Assembly: GCF_000023025.1 (NCBI RefSeq)
Contig: NC_012997.1
Location: 3,965,125-4,029,124, forward strand
Origin: Teredinibacter turnerae T7901
GTDB lineage: Bacteria; Pseudomonadota; Gammaproteobacteria; Pseudomonadales; Cellvibrionaceae
Reading direction: 5' to 3'
Length of the DNA stretch: 64,000 nt
A model generated the notes under the pieces. That model worked only from the letters and a program-made list of their open reading frames with translations. It was not told the origin of the DNA and did no database searches. The translations under genes and the position numbers were made by a program. This document shows, piece after piece, positions 19,187 to 29,128 of this stretch (position 1 is the first letter of the stretch; each line of letters begins with the position of its first letter).

Positions 19187-20824
19187 GTGGCTCGACTGCT
19201 TCGCCTCCTCCATATTCTCCACACCATTGGCCGCTACCGGCTCGACGATTTGCTCCGCAACCCTCAGAGCCCGCGCACCCTCAAGATGTTACTTTTGGCC
19301 TACCGGCTCTATCCAAAAGTGGACGAACCGCGCGGTATGCGCTTGCGCAAAGCCTTCGAGGAACTGGGCCCGATATTTGTAAAATTCGGCCAGCAGCTGT
19401 CTACCCGCCCGGATTTAATGCCGCCGGATATTGTCTCCGAGCTCGACCGCCTGCAGGACAACGTCGCTCCTTTCAGCAGCGATCTGTTTATAGAAATTGT
19501 CGAGCGCGCCCTGGGCAAACCCATAGACCAGTTGTTCAAACATTTCGATCGAGAACCCCTGGCATCGGCATCGGTGGCGCAGGTCCACACTGCCGAATTA
19601 CACAGCGGCGAAGAGGTCGTGGTTAAAGCCGTCAGGCCCGGGCTCGAGCCCACCATCGAAAAAGACACCAGCCTGCTGCGCTGGTTTGCAGAACTGGTCG
19701 AAAAATACAGCAGCGAAGGCCGCCGTTTGCGCCCCGTGGAAGTGGTGGATGAATACCGGGATACCATCTTCGATGAGCTGGACCTGTGCCGCGAAGGCGC
19801 CAATGCCACGCAATTGCGCCGCAACTTTGAAGGCTCCGACATGCTGTATATCCCGGAAGTGTATTGGGATTACACCCGGCAAAACGTATTGGTGCTAGAG
19901 CGCATATACGGCCACTCGGTCACCGATTCAGAAAACCTGAAGGCCAACGGCATCGACCTAAAAGTTCTGGCCGAACGCGGCGTCGAAGTATTTTTCACTC
20001 AGGTGTTCGACCATAACTTTTTCCATGCAGACATGCACCCGGGCAATGTATTTATATCCAAACTCCACCCGCACAACCCCAGCTATATGGCCGTGGACAT
20101 GGCGATCGTCGGCTCGCTCACTCGCGAAGACCAATACTATTTAGCACGCAACCTGCTCGCTATGTTTCGCCGCGATTATCGCCAGGTCGCCGAGCTGCAC
20201 GTACTCAGCGGCTGGGTGCCAAAAGGCACGTCGGTGTCAGGCTTCGAAGCGGCAATTCGTGCCGTGTGCGAACCCATTTTTGAAAAACCCCTCAAAGAAA
20301 TTTCGTTCGGGCAGGCGTTGATCTCGCTGTTCCGCACCGCGCGCCGCTACCGCATGCCAGTGCAACCGCAACTGGTTTTGCTGCAGAAAACGCTGCTCAA
20401 TATTGAGGGGATGGGCCGCCAGATTTACCCAGATCTCGACCTGTGGGCAACCGCCCATCCATTTTTAGAACGGTGGGTGCGCGAGCGCTTCTCGCCAAAG
20501 GCGTTGCTCAAAGATTTTCAATACCACTCGCCAGAATGGATCGAGAAATTCCCACAAGTCCCCCATCTCATCTTTGACACAGTCACTGAAGTTAAGCAAC
20601 TCGCGCAGATTGCGCCACAATTAAAAGCAGCCAGCGAAGCTTTGAGAGACTCAGAATCCAGATCTTCGCGACGCCTGCGCAACAGCGTTCTGAACGTCAT
20701 TGCTTTCGGTCTGCTCGGAAGCGGCATTTGGCTTGCATTACAGGAGAGTCCGCAACTCGGTGCACTTTCGCCACAAACCATACTCTTACTTATGACCGGT
20801 TTAGTCGCACTGATTATTAAATAG
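19187..20824 (+). CDS. ubiB: UbiB, ABC1/ADCK-family atypical kinase of ubiquinone biosynthesis
   Basis: UbiB is a membrane-bound protein-kinase-like ATPase needed for ubiquinone synthesis. The 545-residue protein starts at GTG 19187. It carries the family [12 protein letters not shown] motif (about 66-77), [13 protein letters not shown] in place of a glycine-rich loop, HADMHPGN in the catalytic loop and a metal-binding AVDMAIVG (D replaces the usual DFG-like context). Two hydrophobic helices close the C-terminus (about 498-517 and 524-543). It is the last gene of ubiE-ubiJ-ubiB. Confidence 0.96.
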   Translation: MARLLRLLHILHTIGRYRLDDLLRNPQSPRTLKMLLLAYRLYPKVDEPRGMRLRKAFEELGPIFVKFGQQLSTRPDLMPPDIVSELDRLQDNVAPFSSDLFIEIVERALGKPIDQLFKHFDREPLASASVAQVHTAELHSGEEVVVKAVRPGLEPTIEKDTSLLRWFAELVEKYSSEGRRLRPVEVVDEYRDTIFDELDLCREGANATQLRRNFEGSDMLYIPEVYWDYTRQNVLVLERIYGHSVTDSENLKANGIDLKVLAERGVEVFFTQVFDHNFFHADMHPGNVFISKLHPHNPSYMAVDMAIVGSLTREDQYYLARNLLAMFRRDYRQVAELHVLSGWVPKGTSVSGFEAAIRAVCEPIFEKPLKEISFGQALISLFRTARRYRMPVQPQLVLLQKTLLNIEGMGRQIYPDLDLWATAHPFLERWVRERFSPKALLKDFQYHSPEWIEKFPQVPHLIFDTVTEVKQLAQIAPQLKAASEALRDSESRSSRRLRNSVLNVIAFGLLGSGIWLALQESPQLGALSPQTILLLMTGLVALIIK

Positions 20825-20892
20825 CGGCACAGGCTATAAGGGAGTGATCTACCATCTACACAGTACTAAAAAGCGCCGTCAGGCTGGGCTTT

Positions 20893-22587
20893 TTGCTGGC
20901 GCTAGCGTCGGCCGGAACAGCCCAAGAAGACATGTCCATTCACGGAGTGGACGGCCAGATTGAAGAAAATATACGCGCGCATGTAAAACTTGCAGGCGAA
21001 AGCTGTTCACTGCCCGCGTGGCGAGTACAGCAGTACCGTCGCGACCTGCCGCAACAAGTGCAGGATGCCGTGCGCGCGTACGGCTACTACAACACCGAAA
21101 TAAAACAGCGCTTTGAACAAAACGAAAAATGCTGGAAGCTGGACCTGGATGTCACGCTTGGCCCCCGCGTGCGGTACCGTAAAATAAACGTTAGCACCGA
21201 TCGCGCGCCAGCATCACTCGTCCCCGAACTGGAAGCATTAATATCTCATCCCGCGTTAAAGTCGGGGCAATCATTAAAGCATGGCGAATACGAGAGCTAC
21301 AAAGGCACCCTGCTGGATACCGCGCGCCGCTTTGGATATTGGGAAGCGAAATATACCCAATCCGAACTGGCTATTTACCCCAAAGATGACGCCGCCGATG
21401 TTGCCCTAAAACTCGAAATCGGCCCCCGCTATCGCATTGGCGAACAACGCTACCCCGACCTGGAATTACGCGAAACATTTTTACGCCGCCTCGCCGGAGA
21501 TATATCTGGCGAACCCTATTCAGAAATGGCACTGCAAGATGTTTATAAGCGCTTCCAGGGCACGGACTACTTTCGCAAAGTTATTATCACACCGCGCTTC
21601 GAGCAGGCAGACGACGAACACCGGGTACCGTTGGATTTTGATCTCTCACTGGCACCGCACCACAGCTTTGGCACAGGCATCGGTTATTCCACCGACCAGG
21701 GCGCGCGCTTACGCGGTAATTACACAAATCGCTATTTAAACGATCTGGGTCACCACTGGCGAACAGATGCGCTACTGGCTGAGCGGGTGAGAGAATTACT
21801 CGGCACTTACATTATTCCCAAACACAATGCCGCAAAAGAATGGTACGAACTGAGCGCGGGTTATCTGGAGGAAGAGTACGAGGCTTACCAGAGCAACACC
21901 CTCTCCACCAGCGCGCGCTCGATTTATTCATTCAACGACGGCTGGGTCGTGAATGCGGGAGTTAATTTAAGGGAGGAAACGTACCAGGAACAACAGGAAA
22001 CGAAATTTCGTAAAACGCTGATTGTTCCTGGTGTAGGGGCGACCTGGATACATGCAAGCGAAGAGCCGAGGCAAACCAGTGGCTATCGCTTCGAAACCGG
22101 TATTACATTCAGTCACGAAATGTGGGCGTCGGAAGTCAATTTTGTGCAGGCGTACAGCCGGGTTAAAGGCATTTTCTCTCCAATCGAGCGCGGCCGTTTT
22201 ATTGCGCGGGCGGAAATTGCAGGAACCCTGATGGACGATATCAATGAGTTGCCGCCCTCTGTGCGATTTTATACCGGTGGCGATAACAGTGTGCGCGGTT
22301 ACGGCTACAACACCATTGGCATCGAAAAAGAAAACGGCGAAATTACCGGCGGCGGCAAGCTCATCGTAGGCAGCATTGAATACGACCATCTCATTCTAAA
22401 AAGCTGGTCGCTGTCCACCTTTTACGACATTGGCGACGCCTTTAATGAAAACCCCAACTACCGCAAAGCCTGGGGCGTGGGTGTGCGTTGGTACTCGCCT
22501 GTCGGCCCACTGCGGCTGGACTTTGCCTTTCCTGAAAACAGTGCAGACGATTTTCGTATCCACGTGAGTGTGGGGGCTGATCTATGA
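20893..22587 (+). CDS. tamA: outer-membrane translocation subunit TamA (Omp85 family); start uncertain
   Basis: TamA is the outer-membrane beta-barrel of the TamAB system, related to BamA. Three N-terminal POTRA-type domains (about 20-245) precede a C-terminal 16-strand barrel with the Omp85 lid motif VRGYGYN and the barrel end FRIHVSVGADL. The first standard start in frame is TTG 20893, but this leaves a signal peptide lacking its basic n-region. The open frame extends upstream to a TGA at 20845-20847. Starting at ATC 20854, with AAGGGAG nine bases before it, would give IYTVLKSAVRLGFLLALASAGTAQ-like, split here as IYTVLKSAVRLG then FLLALASAGTAQ, a complete Sec signal. See the finding. The tamB ATG overlaps its stop. 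Confidence 0.93.
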   Translation: MLALASAGTAQEDMSIHGVDGQIEENIRAHVKLAGESCSLPAWRVQQYRRDLPQQVQDAVRAYGYYNTEIKQRFEQNEKCWKLDLDVTLGPRVRYRKINVSTDRAPASLVPELEALISHPALKSGQSLKHGEYESYKGTLLDTARRFGYWEAKYTQSELAIYPKDDAADVALKLEIGPRYRIGEQRYPDLELRETFLRRLAGDISGEPYSEMALQDVYKRFQGTDYFRKVIITPRFEQADDEHRVPLDFDLSLAPHHSFGTGIGYSTDQGARLRGNYTNRYLNDLGHHWRTDALLAERVRELLGTYIIPKHNAAKEWYELSAGYLEEEYEAYQSNTLSTSARSIYSFNDGWVVNAGVNLREETYQEQQETKFRKTLIVPGVGATWIHASEEPRQTSGYRFETGITFSHEMWASEVNFVQAYSRVKGIFSPIERGRFIARAEIAGTLMDDINELPPSVRFYTGGDNSVRGYGYNTIGIEKENGEITGGGKLIVGSIEYDHLILKSWSLSTFYDIGDAFNENPNYRKAWGVGVRWYSPVGPLRLDFAFPENSADDFRIHVSVGADL

Positions 22588-25500
22588 AGCCCTGGATAAA
22601 ACACGCACTGCGTGGCATAGCGCTAGTTATACTGGTTGTTATCACCGCTATTGCCAGCGGCATTTTCTGGCTGTTGGATACCACCAGCGGATTTCGCTGG
22701 GCGGTGGACGTGAGCGAACCCTATCTGCCCGTTACCATTCAGTATGCTGACGCGAACGGCAGTCTTTGGCAGGGAGTAACATTTTCCCGGCTCACGGTTA
22801 CGGCGAAAACAAATACCTTGGGATTTCAGGAAATTACCGCAACGGGGCTTAACCTACAGTGGCAGCCGCGAAAATTACTGGAAACCCAAGTCAGTATCAG
22901 CCGTTTTCACTTGAACAAACTTAGCATCGCGCTGGTTGAGTCACCTCCGCCGCCGACAAGCGATGAACCACCTGCACTCCCGAAAATTCATTTGCCCGTT
23001 AACATTGTACTCAACGATTTGCGTGTGGGGGATTTTCAACTTTCCCGCGCGCAACAAACCCTGGCGCAAGTCAATGACATTAGCCTTCGCGCAAGAGCTG
23101 CTGGCAGTAAGATAAATATTGAGACTTTCGCCGCCGGTTTCCAAGGAGAAACCTACCGTTTAAATGGCAAACTGGACTTCGCTCCCAGGTGGCAGATCGC
23201 GCTCAATCTTCCTTCACATCACGTGGCAACACAAGGCTCCTGCGTAACGGAACAACCGCTGGAATGCGACCTTTTATTGAGTTGGGAAGATTTTTCTCAT
23301 CCACAGATCCCGCAAGTTGAATCGCCCAACGGCGACTTTAAAATCCACCTGACAACGCAAATCGTGCAAGCTGAAGGGCAAACCGACATTGTCACCAGTG
23401 CCGGGGATTTTCACCTTGTTGTCGACAGTTTTACTGACTTGACCAACAGCAGCAGCGAACTGAAAGAGCTGCAGGTAACACCAGCCAGCGGCGGTGAATT
23501 GCAAGGCAGCGCCCAAGTAAACTGGCGTGATGGGGTTCGCGCGCAAGCACAGTTGCAACTGAACGAGTTGAATTTACAGGCCTGGCTTGGCGATAAAATT
23601 GACGTCGCGAAAATTACCGCCCGGCTCGACGCAGATGTCGGTTATAAAGAAGAACTGAAAGACGGTAAAATCACGCTGCAAATTGCCAACCTGGATCTCG
23701 GCAAAAAGCCACTGAAGGGCGATGTTATCGCACAGCTGCAAGGGCAAAAAATCAGCCTGGAAAAATTGCGCTTGCAGAACGATGTCAACGAGCTCAAAGC
23801 CAGTGGCGAATACGGTATCGATAATCAAGCGATTAAACTCGATCTGGATTTCAACGCGGGCAATTTGAATACCATCGCCGAGGCGCTCAACGGCAGTGGC
23901 CATCTGGTGGGTAACATCGCTGGCAAAGCCACCGCACCCGATGCGCAATTTACCCTCAATGCGCAAAACCTGCGCTTTGCCGACACGGAGATCGGCAAGG
24001 CGAATATGGCGCTGATCGCTAAAAATTTACAGCTCGCCGCGCCGGAAAAAATACAGCTGCAAAAACTCGATTTAGTCGCTGAACAATTGGCGACCGCGGG
24101 TAACGGTATTACACGAATCGAATTCTCCGCCTCCGGCAGCCTGCCCAAACATCGCGCCACGCTCAGCGTATCAGGGATACCAGGGGACCTGAATCTCGAA
24201 ACCTTGGCTATGACAGGGGGTATCACAGCTGGCAACACCAGCGCAGGTTATACACTGGATACGGCTATCTGGGATATCCAGCTCCAACAGCTGAATATCA
24301 GCACAGGCTTGCGCTTCGGTCAGTGGAAACTCCGGCAGACTGTCCCTATTCAATTGTCACAAGCGCGCGTGGCGTTGAACGACTTTTGCCTCGAGCAGGC
24401 ACAAGCGCAACTATGCCTCGACACAGTTGAGCTGCTGGACCAACGTGATCTGACCGTCGCGACGCATGTAAACGGGATTTATTTTGACCGCGAAAAAACG
24501 CTGTTTAAACAGTACCTGCAACGCCTACCCACCACCTGGCAAACGGAAGGGGAGTTGCGTGGCAAAGCCAATATCGAGGCAACACTGGCGAATTTCGCTC
24601 CCCGGACATTCAGTATTGAAAGCGCGTTTAATTTAGTCGATGCGAGCATTCATTACCGCAACGAGGACGAACCCAACCTGGATCTGCCGATTGAAAAAAC
24701 CTTCGTGCGCATTGATGGTAATCAGGACGTCGTCAATATCGATGCTGGTGCAGTTATCGATAAACGTCAGCAGTTACGCGTCGCCGGCACCGTTAAGTCT
24801 GCACTGGAAAAGCAGCCCGCTATCGACATTACCATCGATGGAGCTCTGGACACCCTGGCCTATATCCAACCGTTCGTGCCAACGATTGCCGAGTTGGAAG
24901 GCAAGACCCGCATCGATTTACACTACCAGCAAAACACGGAAAACGTCGATGCACTGGTCACAGGGAAGGTCAGCCTGAGTGAATTCGGTTTTATTCTTCC
25001 ACAAACAGGCAGTCGGCTGCGCAACTGGAATATTGATATTGACGCAGCCAAAACTTCAATTGATTTACGCGGTAAAGGCGCCGTTGGCAACGGCGACATG
25101 ACGCTGCAAGGCGATATAAAGCCGACCGATAGCGGTCGCTTTCCCTTTGCCGCACGGATAAAAATTGATGGTGAACAATTGCAGTTAGTGGACCAGCCCG
25201 ACAGACGCTTCACCGCCAGTCCTCACTTGCAATTGGAAGGAGAAGATCTTCGCTGGCACCTTGGCGGCAGCGTAAAAATTTCGGATTCCTTTATGGAACT
25301 GAAGGAACTCCCCAAGTCCGCCAGCAGCGTTTCGGAAGATGCCGTTATCTATGGCGAAGAACCCATAGAAAAACCTTCACCACTGGTTTTCACCAGCGAT
25401 TTAAAAATTATTGCTGGAGACAATATCCGCTTCGAAGGGTTTGGCCTCAAAACGCAAATTCGCGGCGATTTAAATTTCAATCTCGATGCGAGCGGCCGTC

Positions 25501-26177
25501 AGCAATTACAAGGTAGCCTGATGCTGCCGAGCGGACAGTACAAGAGTTACGGCCAGGATTTAAAAATAGAGCATGGGCAGATTGTGTTCACAGGGTCGAT
25601 GGACAATCCCAATCTCGATGTTCGCGCAGCGCGCACTATCGAACGCCCGCAGGCAACCGGTTTAAATACCCAGATTAAAGCCGGTATCTGGTTGTACGGC
25701 ACGGCCAAACATCCAAAAACACAGCTTTACTCCACCCCAAGCATGAGTGAGAGCGATGTACTCTCCTATATGCTCACTGGCAAACCCATGTCCGATGTTG
25801 GTAAAGGTGAAGACGGACAGGCCGAAGCCGCCGCCCTGTCGATGGCGCTCGCCCAAGCCCTGCCGACACTGCAGCGTATCGGTGGCGAACTTGGATTGAC
25901 CGATATCACGATTGATTCCGACAGCAGCACCGGCTCCAGCTCCGTGGGTGCGGGCAAGCAAGTGAGCGACAAACTGTATGTTAAATACCAGTATGGGCTG
26001 GTGGGCGCCGTCGGACGATTTATTCTTGAATACAGCCTGACCCAGCAATTAAAAATCGAGGCCGCCTCGGGCAAGGTAGACAGCGTTGACTTGACCTACA
26101 CGTGGGATTCAAAGCTGCCTTCCGCGACCGACGACAAGAAAAAAGCCGATAAAAGCGATGAGCGCGATAAAGATTAA
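22584..26177 (+). CDS. tamB: inner-membrane-anchored translocation/lipid transport protein TamB
   Basis: TamB is an inner-membrane-anchored AsmA-like protein that spans the periplasm as a beta-taco groove and works with TamA; recent work on the family links it to phospholipid transport. The 1197 residues begin with a membrane anchor at about 8-30. A long repetitive beta-rich region follows, ending in the DUF490 domain, with PSGQYKSYGQDLKIEHGQI, GIWLYGTAKHPKTQLYS, SESDVLSYMLTGKPM and VKYQYGLVGAVGRFILEY as diagnostic pieces. The last 18 residues are a lysine/aspartate-rich tail. It overlaps tamA by 4 bases (ATGA). Confidence 0.95.
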   Translation: MKPWIKHALRGIALVILVVITAIASGIFWLLDTTSGFRWAVDVSEPYLPVTIQYADANGSLWQGVTFSRLTVTAKTNTLGFQEITATGLNLQWQPRKLLETQVSISRFHLNKLSIALVESPPPPTSDEPPALPKIHLPVNIVLNDLRVGDFQLSRAQQTLAQVNDISLRARAAGSKINIETFAAGFQGETYRLNGKLDFAPRWQIALNLPSHHVATQGSCVTEQPLECDLLLSWEDFSHPQIPQVESPNGDFKIHLTTQIVQAEGQTDIVTSAGDFHLVVDSFTDLTNSSSELKELQVTPASGGELQGSAQVNWRDGVRAQAQLQLNELNLQAWLGDKIDVAKITARLDADVGYKEELKDGKITLQIANLDLGKKPLKGDVIAQLQGQKISLEKLRLQNDVNELKASGEYGIDNQAIKLDLDFNAGNLNTIAEALNGSGHLVGNIAGKATAPDAQFTLNAQNLRFADTEIGKANMALIAKNLQLAAPEKIQLQKLDLVAEQLATAGNGITRIEFSASGSLPKHRATLSVSGIPGDLNLETLAMTGGITAGNTSAGYTLDTAIWDIQLQQLNISTGLRFGQWKLRQTVPIQLSQARVALNDFCLEQAQAQLCLDTVELLDQRDLTVATHVNGIYFDREKTLFKQYLQRLPTTWQTEGELRGKANIEATLANFAPRTFSIESAFNLVDASIHYRNEDEPNLDLPIEKTFVRIDGNQDVVNIDAGAVIDKRQQLRVAGTVKSALEKQPAIDITIDGALDTLAYIQPFVPTIAELEGKTRIDLHYQQNTENVDALVTGKVSLSEFGFILPQTGSRLRNWNIDIDAAKTSIDLRGKGAVGNGDMTLQGDIKPTDSGRFPFAARIKIDGEQLQLVDQPDRRFTASPHLQLEGEDLRWHLGGSVKISDSFMELKELPKSASSVSEDAVIYGEEPIEKPSPLVFTSDLKIIAGDNIRFEGFGLKTQIRGDLNFNLDASGRQQLQGSLMLPSGQYKSYGQDLKIEHGQIVFTGSMDNPNLDVRAARTIERPQATGLNTQIKAGIWLYGTAKHPKTQLYSTPSMSESDVLSYMLTGKPMSDVGKGEDGQAEAAALSMALAQALPTLQRIGGELGLTDITIDSDSSTGSSSVGAGKQVSDKLYVKYQYGLVGAVGRFILEYSLTQQLKIEAASGKVDSVDLTYTWDSKLPSATDDKKKADKSDERDKD

Positions 26178-26230
26178 TCGCCGTCGAAAAAGATCAGGAT
26201 AGAGAGTAAGAGAATTGCGGTAGAAGGGGA

Positions 26231-26312
26231 TTTACCAACGGCCAGCGCACAAGCGCTGGGAGAAGCCCGCTGGTAATATCGCCGCTACTCGAAGATAGCT
26301 GAGTAGCGGCGA
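26231..26312. repeat. two-hairpin structured spacer between tamB and the S46 peptidase gene
   Basis: CCAGCGC-acaa-GCGCTGG (26242-26259) is a perfect 7-base-pair hairpin framed by TTACCA (26231-26236) and TGGTAA (26271-26276). Immediately after it TCGCCGCTACTC and GAGTAGCGGCGA (26279-26290, 26301-26312) form a perfect 12-base-pair stem with a 10-base loop. It lies between convergent genes, so a bidirectional transcription-end structure is plausible, although no U-run follows on either strand. Confidence 0.6.
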
Positions 26313-26330
26313 ATGGAAGCAAAAGCGCAG

Positions 26331-28520
26331 CTATTTACGCACCATGGACATTTCTTCCAGCAGATTATCGGCCTTATCCAAATAGGTCATTACCCACAGG
26401 ATATAGCGAATATCAACAACTATCGCACGGTTCAGGTCATCGTCGAAATCCCAATCGCCGATAATACTTTCGTATACACCGTCGAACAGTAACCCGACTA
26501 ATTCACCTTTACTGTTAAGGGTCGCCGAACCACTGTTGCCGCCGGTAATGTCCAGCGTACAAAGGAAGTTAACCGGTACGGAATTTATTGCGTCCAATTT
26601 ATACGGGCCGTATTTCTTCTCGCGGATCAGCGCCAATTCTTCCTTCGGCGCGTTAAACGGTTCTACGCCGGTATCTTTTTCCACAATACCTTCCAAAGTT
26701 GTAAAAGGCAGATTCAGCAGACCGTCTTTGGGCTGATTGCCTTTGACGTGACCGTAGGTAATCCGCAGGCTGCTGTTAGCATCCGCGTAAACCGGCAGCC
26801 CCAAGCTTCGATTGAAGGCAACAAACGCACTCATATACAGTGGGCGCTGGCGTAAAAACTGACCTTCAATTTCCTTATCGTGCTCTTCAAGGGCCATGCG
26901 CTCATCGAAAGAGTTAACCGCCCACTGAATAAATGGATCTTTGCTTTTCTTGAAGTCAGCAACACTTTTGTCCATCCAGGCGAGGCGAACAGCTTCGTCG
27001 TCAAGCGAGGACTTTTTGTATAGGCCATTCAGTGTTTTCGCCAATTTTTTTTCGTCGAGCTTATTACCCAGGCGAAATTGCTTGTCCACGCTGGCTAAAT
27101 GCTGAGCGGGATCAAGTTCCATGTAGCGACCCAACAGGTAGGTTAGAATGGCCTTGTCTACGGTTTCATCATAACGATGGGTGATACGTTCCAACGACTG
27201 CTTAAATCGTGTCATGTCGCGTTCTTGATAACCGGGCTCACGCTCGGCATCCGGTTTTTCGCGCTCGACAGCCAAACGATACAAGTCTTCAGCAACGCTC
27301 GGCAGAGTGGCATACGAAAAATATCCTCGCCACAAATCCAGCTGGCGAGTCGCCTGCTCCTGCGCTACCAGCGCGTTCAGCCCGCTGATCGCCGGCATAT
27401 ACTTGGCCGCTCTCGCGCTATCTTTTTTCAACCAGCCTGCGAATTTTTTCTCTTGCTGCTGTCGACGCGCCAGGAAATCACTGTGCTGAAAACTCTCCTC
27501 CATGGATTGAAAGTTCTTCGCATAATTGGCTAGGTAAGAAATCGTGCTCTCGTAATTCAGGCGCGCCTGACTGTCTGCGGGCGACGACTCTTCAATCGTG
27601 GCGATAATATCCTCGCGATATGCACGCGCCTCGGGGTAGTACCAGGTAAACTGGTTTTCTATTTCATCACTGGTACGGTAGCGATTGGTGCGCCCGGGAT
27701 AACCTGCGGCCATCACAAAGTCGTTTTCTTTTACGCCGTCTGCGGCCACTTTTAGAAAACTTTTTGATGTGTAGGGAACGTTGTCCTTGCTGTAATCGGC
27801 CGGTTTACCGTCTTTGCCAACGTAAGCGCGATAAAAACCCCAGTCCCCGGTGTGGCGTGGCCACTGCCAGTTATCGATATCACCGCCGTACTTGCCGATG
27901 CTGGTCGCTGGTGCGTAGACCAGACGCACATCGCGAATTTCCAATCGCTTGATCAAGCGATACTCCATTCCTTGATGGAATGCAGACACATCACAGCGGT
28001 GAATGTTAGTGGATTCGCAATCGCTGATCAGTGCTTTGCGATTGTCTTCCAACATTTTGTAGCGCTCGATGCCGCTCATATCGTCGCGCAAATTTTTATT
28101 CATTTTGTTTGTAACATCGGTCACCGCTTCGGTGACGTATATACGACTACCGGGAACTGCGGGCACTTCGTCCGTCATACTTCTCGCGAGAAATCCATCT
28201 TCAAGCAAATTATTTTCGGTGGTGCTGTTATATTGAACAGAACCATACACACAGTGATGGTTGGTCACCACCAAACCCTTGGGTGATACAAATGACGCAC
28301 TACAACCACCAAGGCTGACAATCGCGTTCAGTGGAAAATCTTCAAAACTGGATAGGTTAGCGGGATCGATCTTGAGACCGCCCGAAACGAGTCTGTCACG
28401 GATTTCCGGCATTTGGGATGGCTCCCACATGCCTTCATCAGCGTGAACGGCAGATATTAATGTAGCGGACATAAAAGCGCCCACTACCAGCGACTGTGTT
28501 AGCCACTTATTCGTTTTCAT
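26331..28520 (-). CDS. S46-family dipeptidyl-peptidase (DPP7-like)
   Basis: S46 exopeptidases release dipeptides from oligopeptides in the periplasm. The 729-residue protein has a Sec signal peptide (cleavage probably after AVHA, residue 27) and a chymotrypsin-like double barrel split by a helical domain. The catalytic His is H89 in TNHHC. The Asp is probably in the GGDIDNWQWPRHTGDW segment. The Ser is S663 in GGNSGSATLN. Eighteen residues after the Ser, where P. gingivalis DPP7 has Gly673 (preference for hydrophobic P1) and DPP11 has Arg673 (acidic P1), this protein has G681 (FDG). I therefore infer DPP7-type specificity. It is monocistronic. Confidence 0.92.
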   Translation of the reverse strand: MKTNKWLTQSLVVGAFMSATLISAVHADEGMWEPSQMPEIRDRLVSGGLKIDPANLSSFEDFPLNAIVSLGGCSASFVSPKGLVVTNHHCVYGSVQYNSTTENNLLEDGFLARSMTDEVPAVPGSRIYVTEAVTDVTNKMNKNLRDDMSGIERYKMLEDNRKALISDCESTNIHRCDVSAFHQGMEYRLIKRLEIRDVRLVYAPATSIGKYGGDIDNWQWPRHTGDWGFYRAYVGKDGKPADYSKDNVPYTSKSFLKVAADGVKENDFVMAAGYPGRTNRYRTSDEIENQFTWYYPEARAYREDIIATIEESSPADSQARLNYESTISYLANYAKNFQSMEESFQHSDFLARRQQQEKKFAGWLKKDSARAAKYMPAISGLNALVAQEQATRQLDLWRGYFSYATLPSVAEDLYRLAVEREKPDAEREPGYQERDMTRFKQSLERITHRYDETVDKAILTYLLGRYMELDPAQHLASVDKQFRLGNKLDEKKLAKTLNGLYKKSSLDDEAVRLAWMDKSVADFKKSKDPFIQWAVNSFDERMALEEHDKEIEGQFLRQRPLYMSAFVAFNRSLGLPVYADANSSLRITYGHVKGNQPKDGLLNLPFTTLEGIVEKDTGVEPFNAPKEELALIREKKYGPYKLDAINSVPVNFLCTLDITGGNSGSATLNSKGELVGLLFDGVYESIIGDWDFDDDLNRAIVVDIRYILWVMTYLDKADNLLEEMSMVRK

Positions 28521-28578
28521 TGCGTGATCCTAGTCATTAATCTAAAAAATATTAAATAAGACAGCTGCAAAAGCTGCA

Positions 28579-28604
28579 GATATACCAAAGGTTGATATAC
28601 CAAA
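28579..28604. repeat. 11-base direct repeat upstream of the S46 gene
   Basis: GATATACCAAA occurs at 28579-28589 and again at 28594-28604, start to start 15 bases, 59 bases upstream of the S46 peptidase start. It could be a binding site for a dimeric regulator or chance; no known operator is recognised. Confidence 0.4.
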
Positions 28605-28813
28605 TAAAAATTCCATTTCCTAAGCGAGCATAGCAAACTCGATGTAAGTGCCTTATACGATGTTTGAGTTTCAAACACGCACCGACACCAGCACCCCGAA
28701 TGATACAACATATCAGCTCCTGAGCGGAGCCTGTGTGTATGCAGGTTTCATGCTACTGGCGCCACGTGCACGTCTGCGCTTCCCTGAGCCTGCCCCTTAT
28801 CTCAACGCATCCT

Positions 28814-28870
28814 ACACAACCTATCTACACTCCCTACTCAACACAACCTATCTAAACTCCCTACACAACT
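28814..28870. repeat. short CA-rich tandem repeat, about 27-base unit
   Basis: ACACAACCTATCTACACTCC... (28814-28840) is repeated as ACACAACCTATCTAAACTCC... (28841-28862) with one mismatch over 22 bases, and ACACAACT begins a third partial copy at 28863. The unit and length do not resemble a CRISPR, since there are no spacers. It is probably a slipped-strand duplication. Confidence 0.6.
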
Positions 28871-29058
28871 CACCTGCATTACTTACTTAGTTACCCCGCC
28901 TTGTGCTGCTATCACCGGCTTAACTATTGGCTAGCAGCAGTTAGATCATCTTCGCCGGTGTACAGAACTGTGCGACGGTCACGAAATTTGCTAGGTAAAA
29001 CGAGAAAACGATATCACCCGCGTTAACCGACTCACGGTAGAGCCGCAATAGGGTTTTG

Positions 29059-29080
29059 GCGCACAGCAAGCGCTGTGCGC
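29059..29080 (+). repeat. 9-base-pair hairpin upstream of the unknown gene
   Basis: GCGCACAGC (29059-29067) and GCTGTGCGC (29072-29080) are perfectly complementary around an AAGC loop. There is no T-run. It buries the GTG at 29075 that would otherwise be the first start of the downstream frame, which favours the ATG at 29129. It may be a leader structure. Confidence 0.55.
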
Positions 29081-29128
29081 GAGCATATTATTGAGCGCTC
29101 CGGGAATCCCGTTTTCCATGGGGGCAGC

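Larger units (their letters stand above)
28521..29128. other. 608-base spacer with short repeats, no recognised gene
   Basis: It holds the promoter region of the S46 gene (minus) and the leader of the unknown gene at 29129 (plus). Visible items are two direct copies of GATATACCAAA (28579-28589, 28594-28604), a GCAGCTTTTGCAGCTG-type dyad next to them (about 28562-28579), a CA-rich tandem repeat at 28814-28870, and the GCGCACAGC hairpin at 29059-29080. An 80-codon open frame over the CA-rich repeat has no ribosome site or familiar content. I see no RNA gene. Confidence 0.5.

Noticed and set aside
28648-28890. 80-codon plus-strand open frame over the CA-rich repeat
   Set aside because: No ribosome site and composition driven by the tandem repeat.
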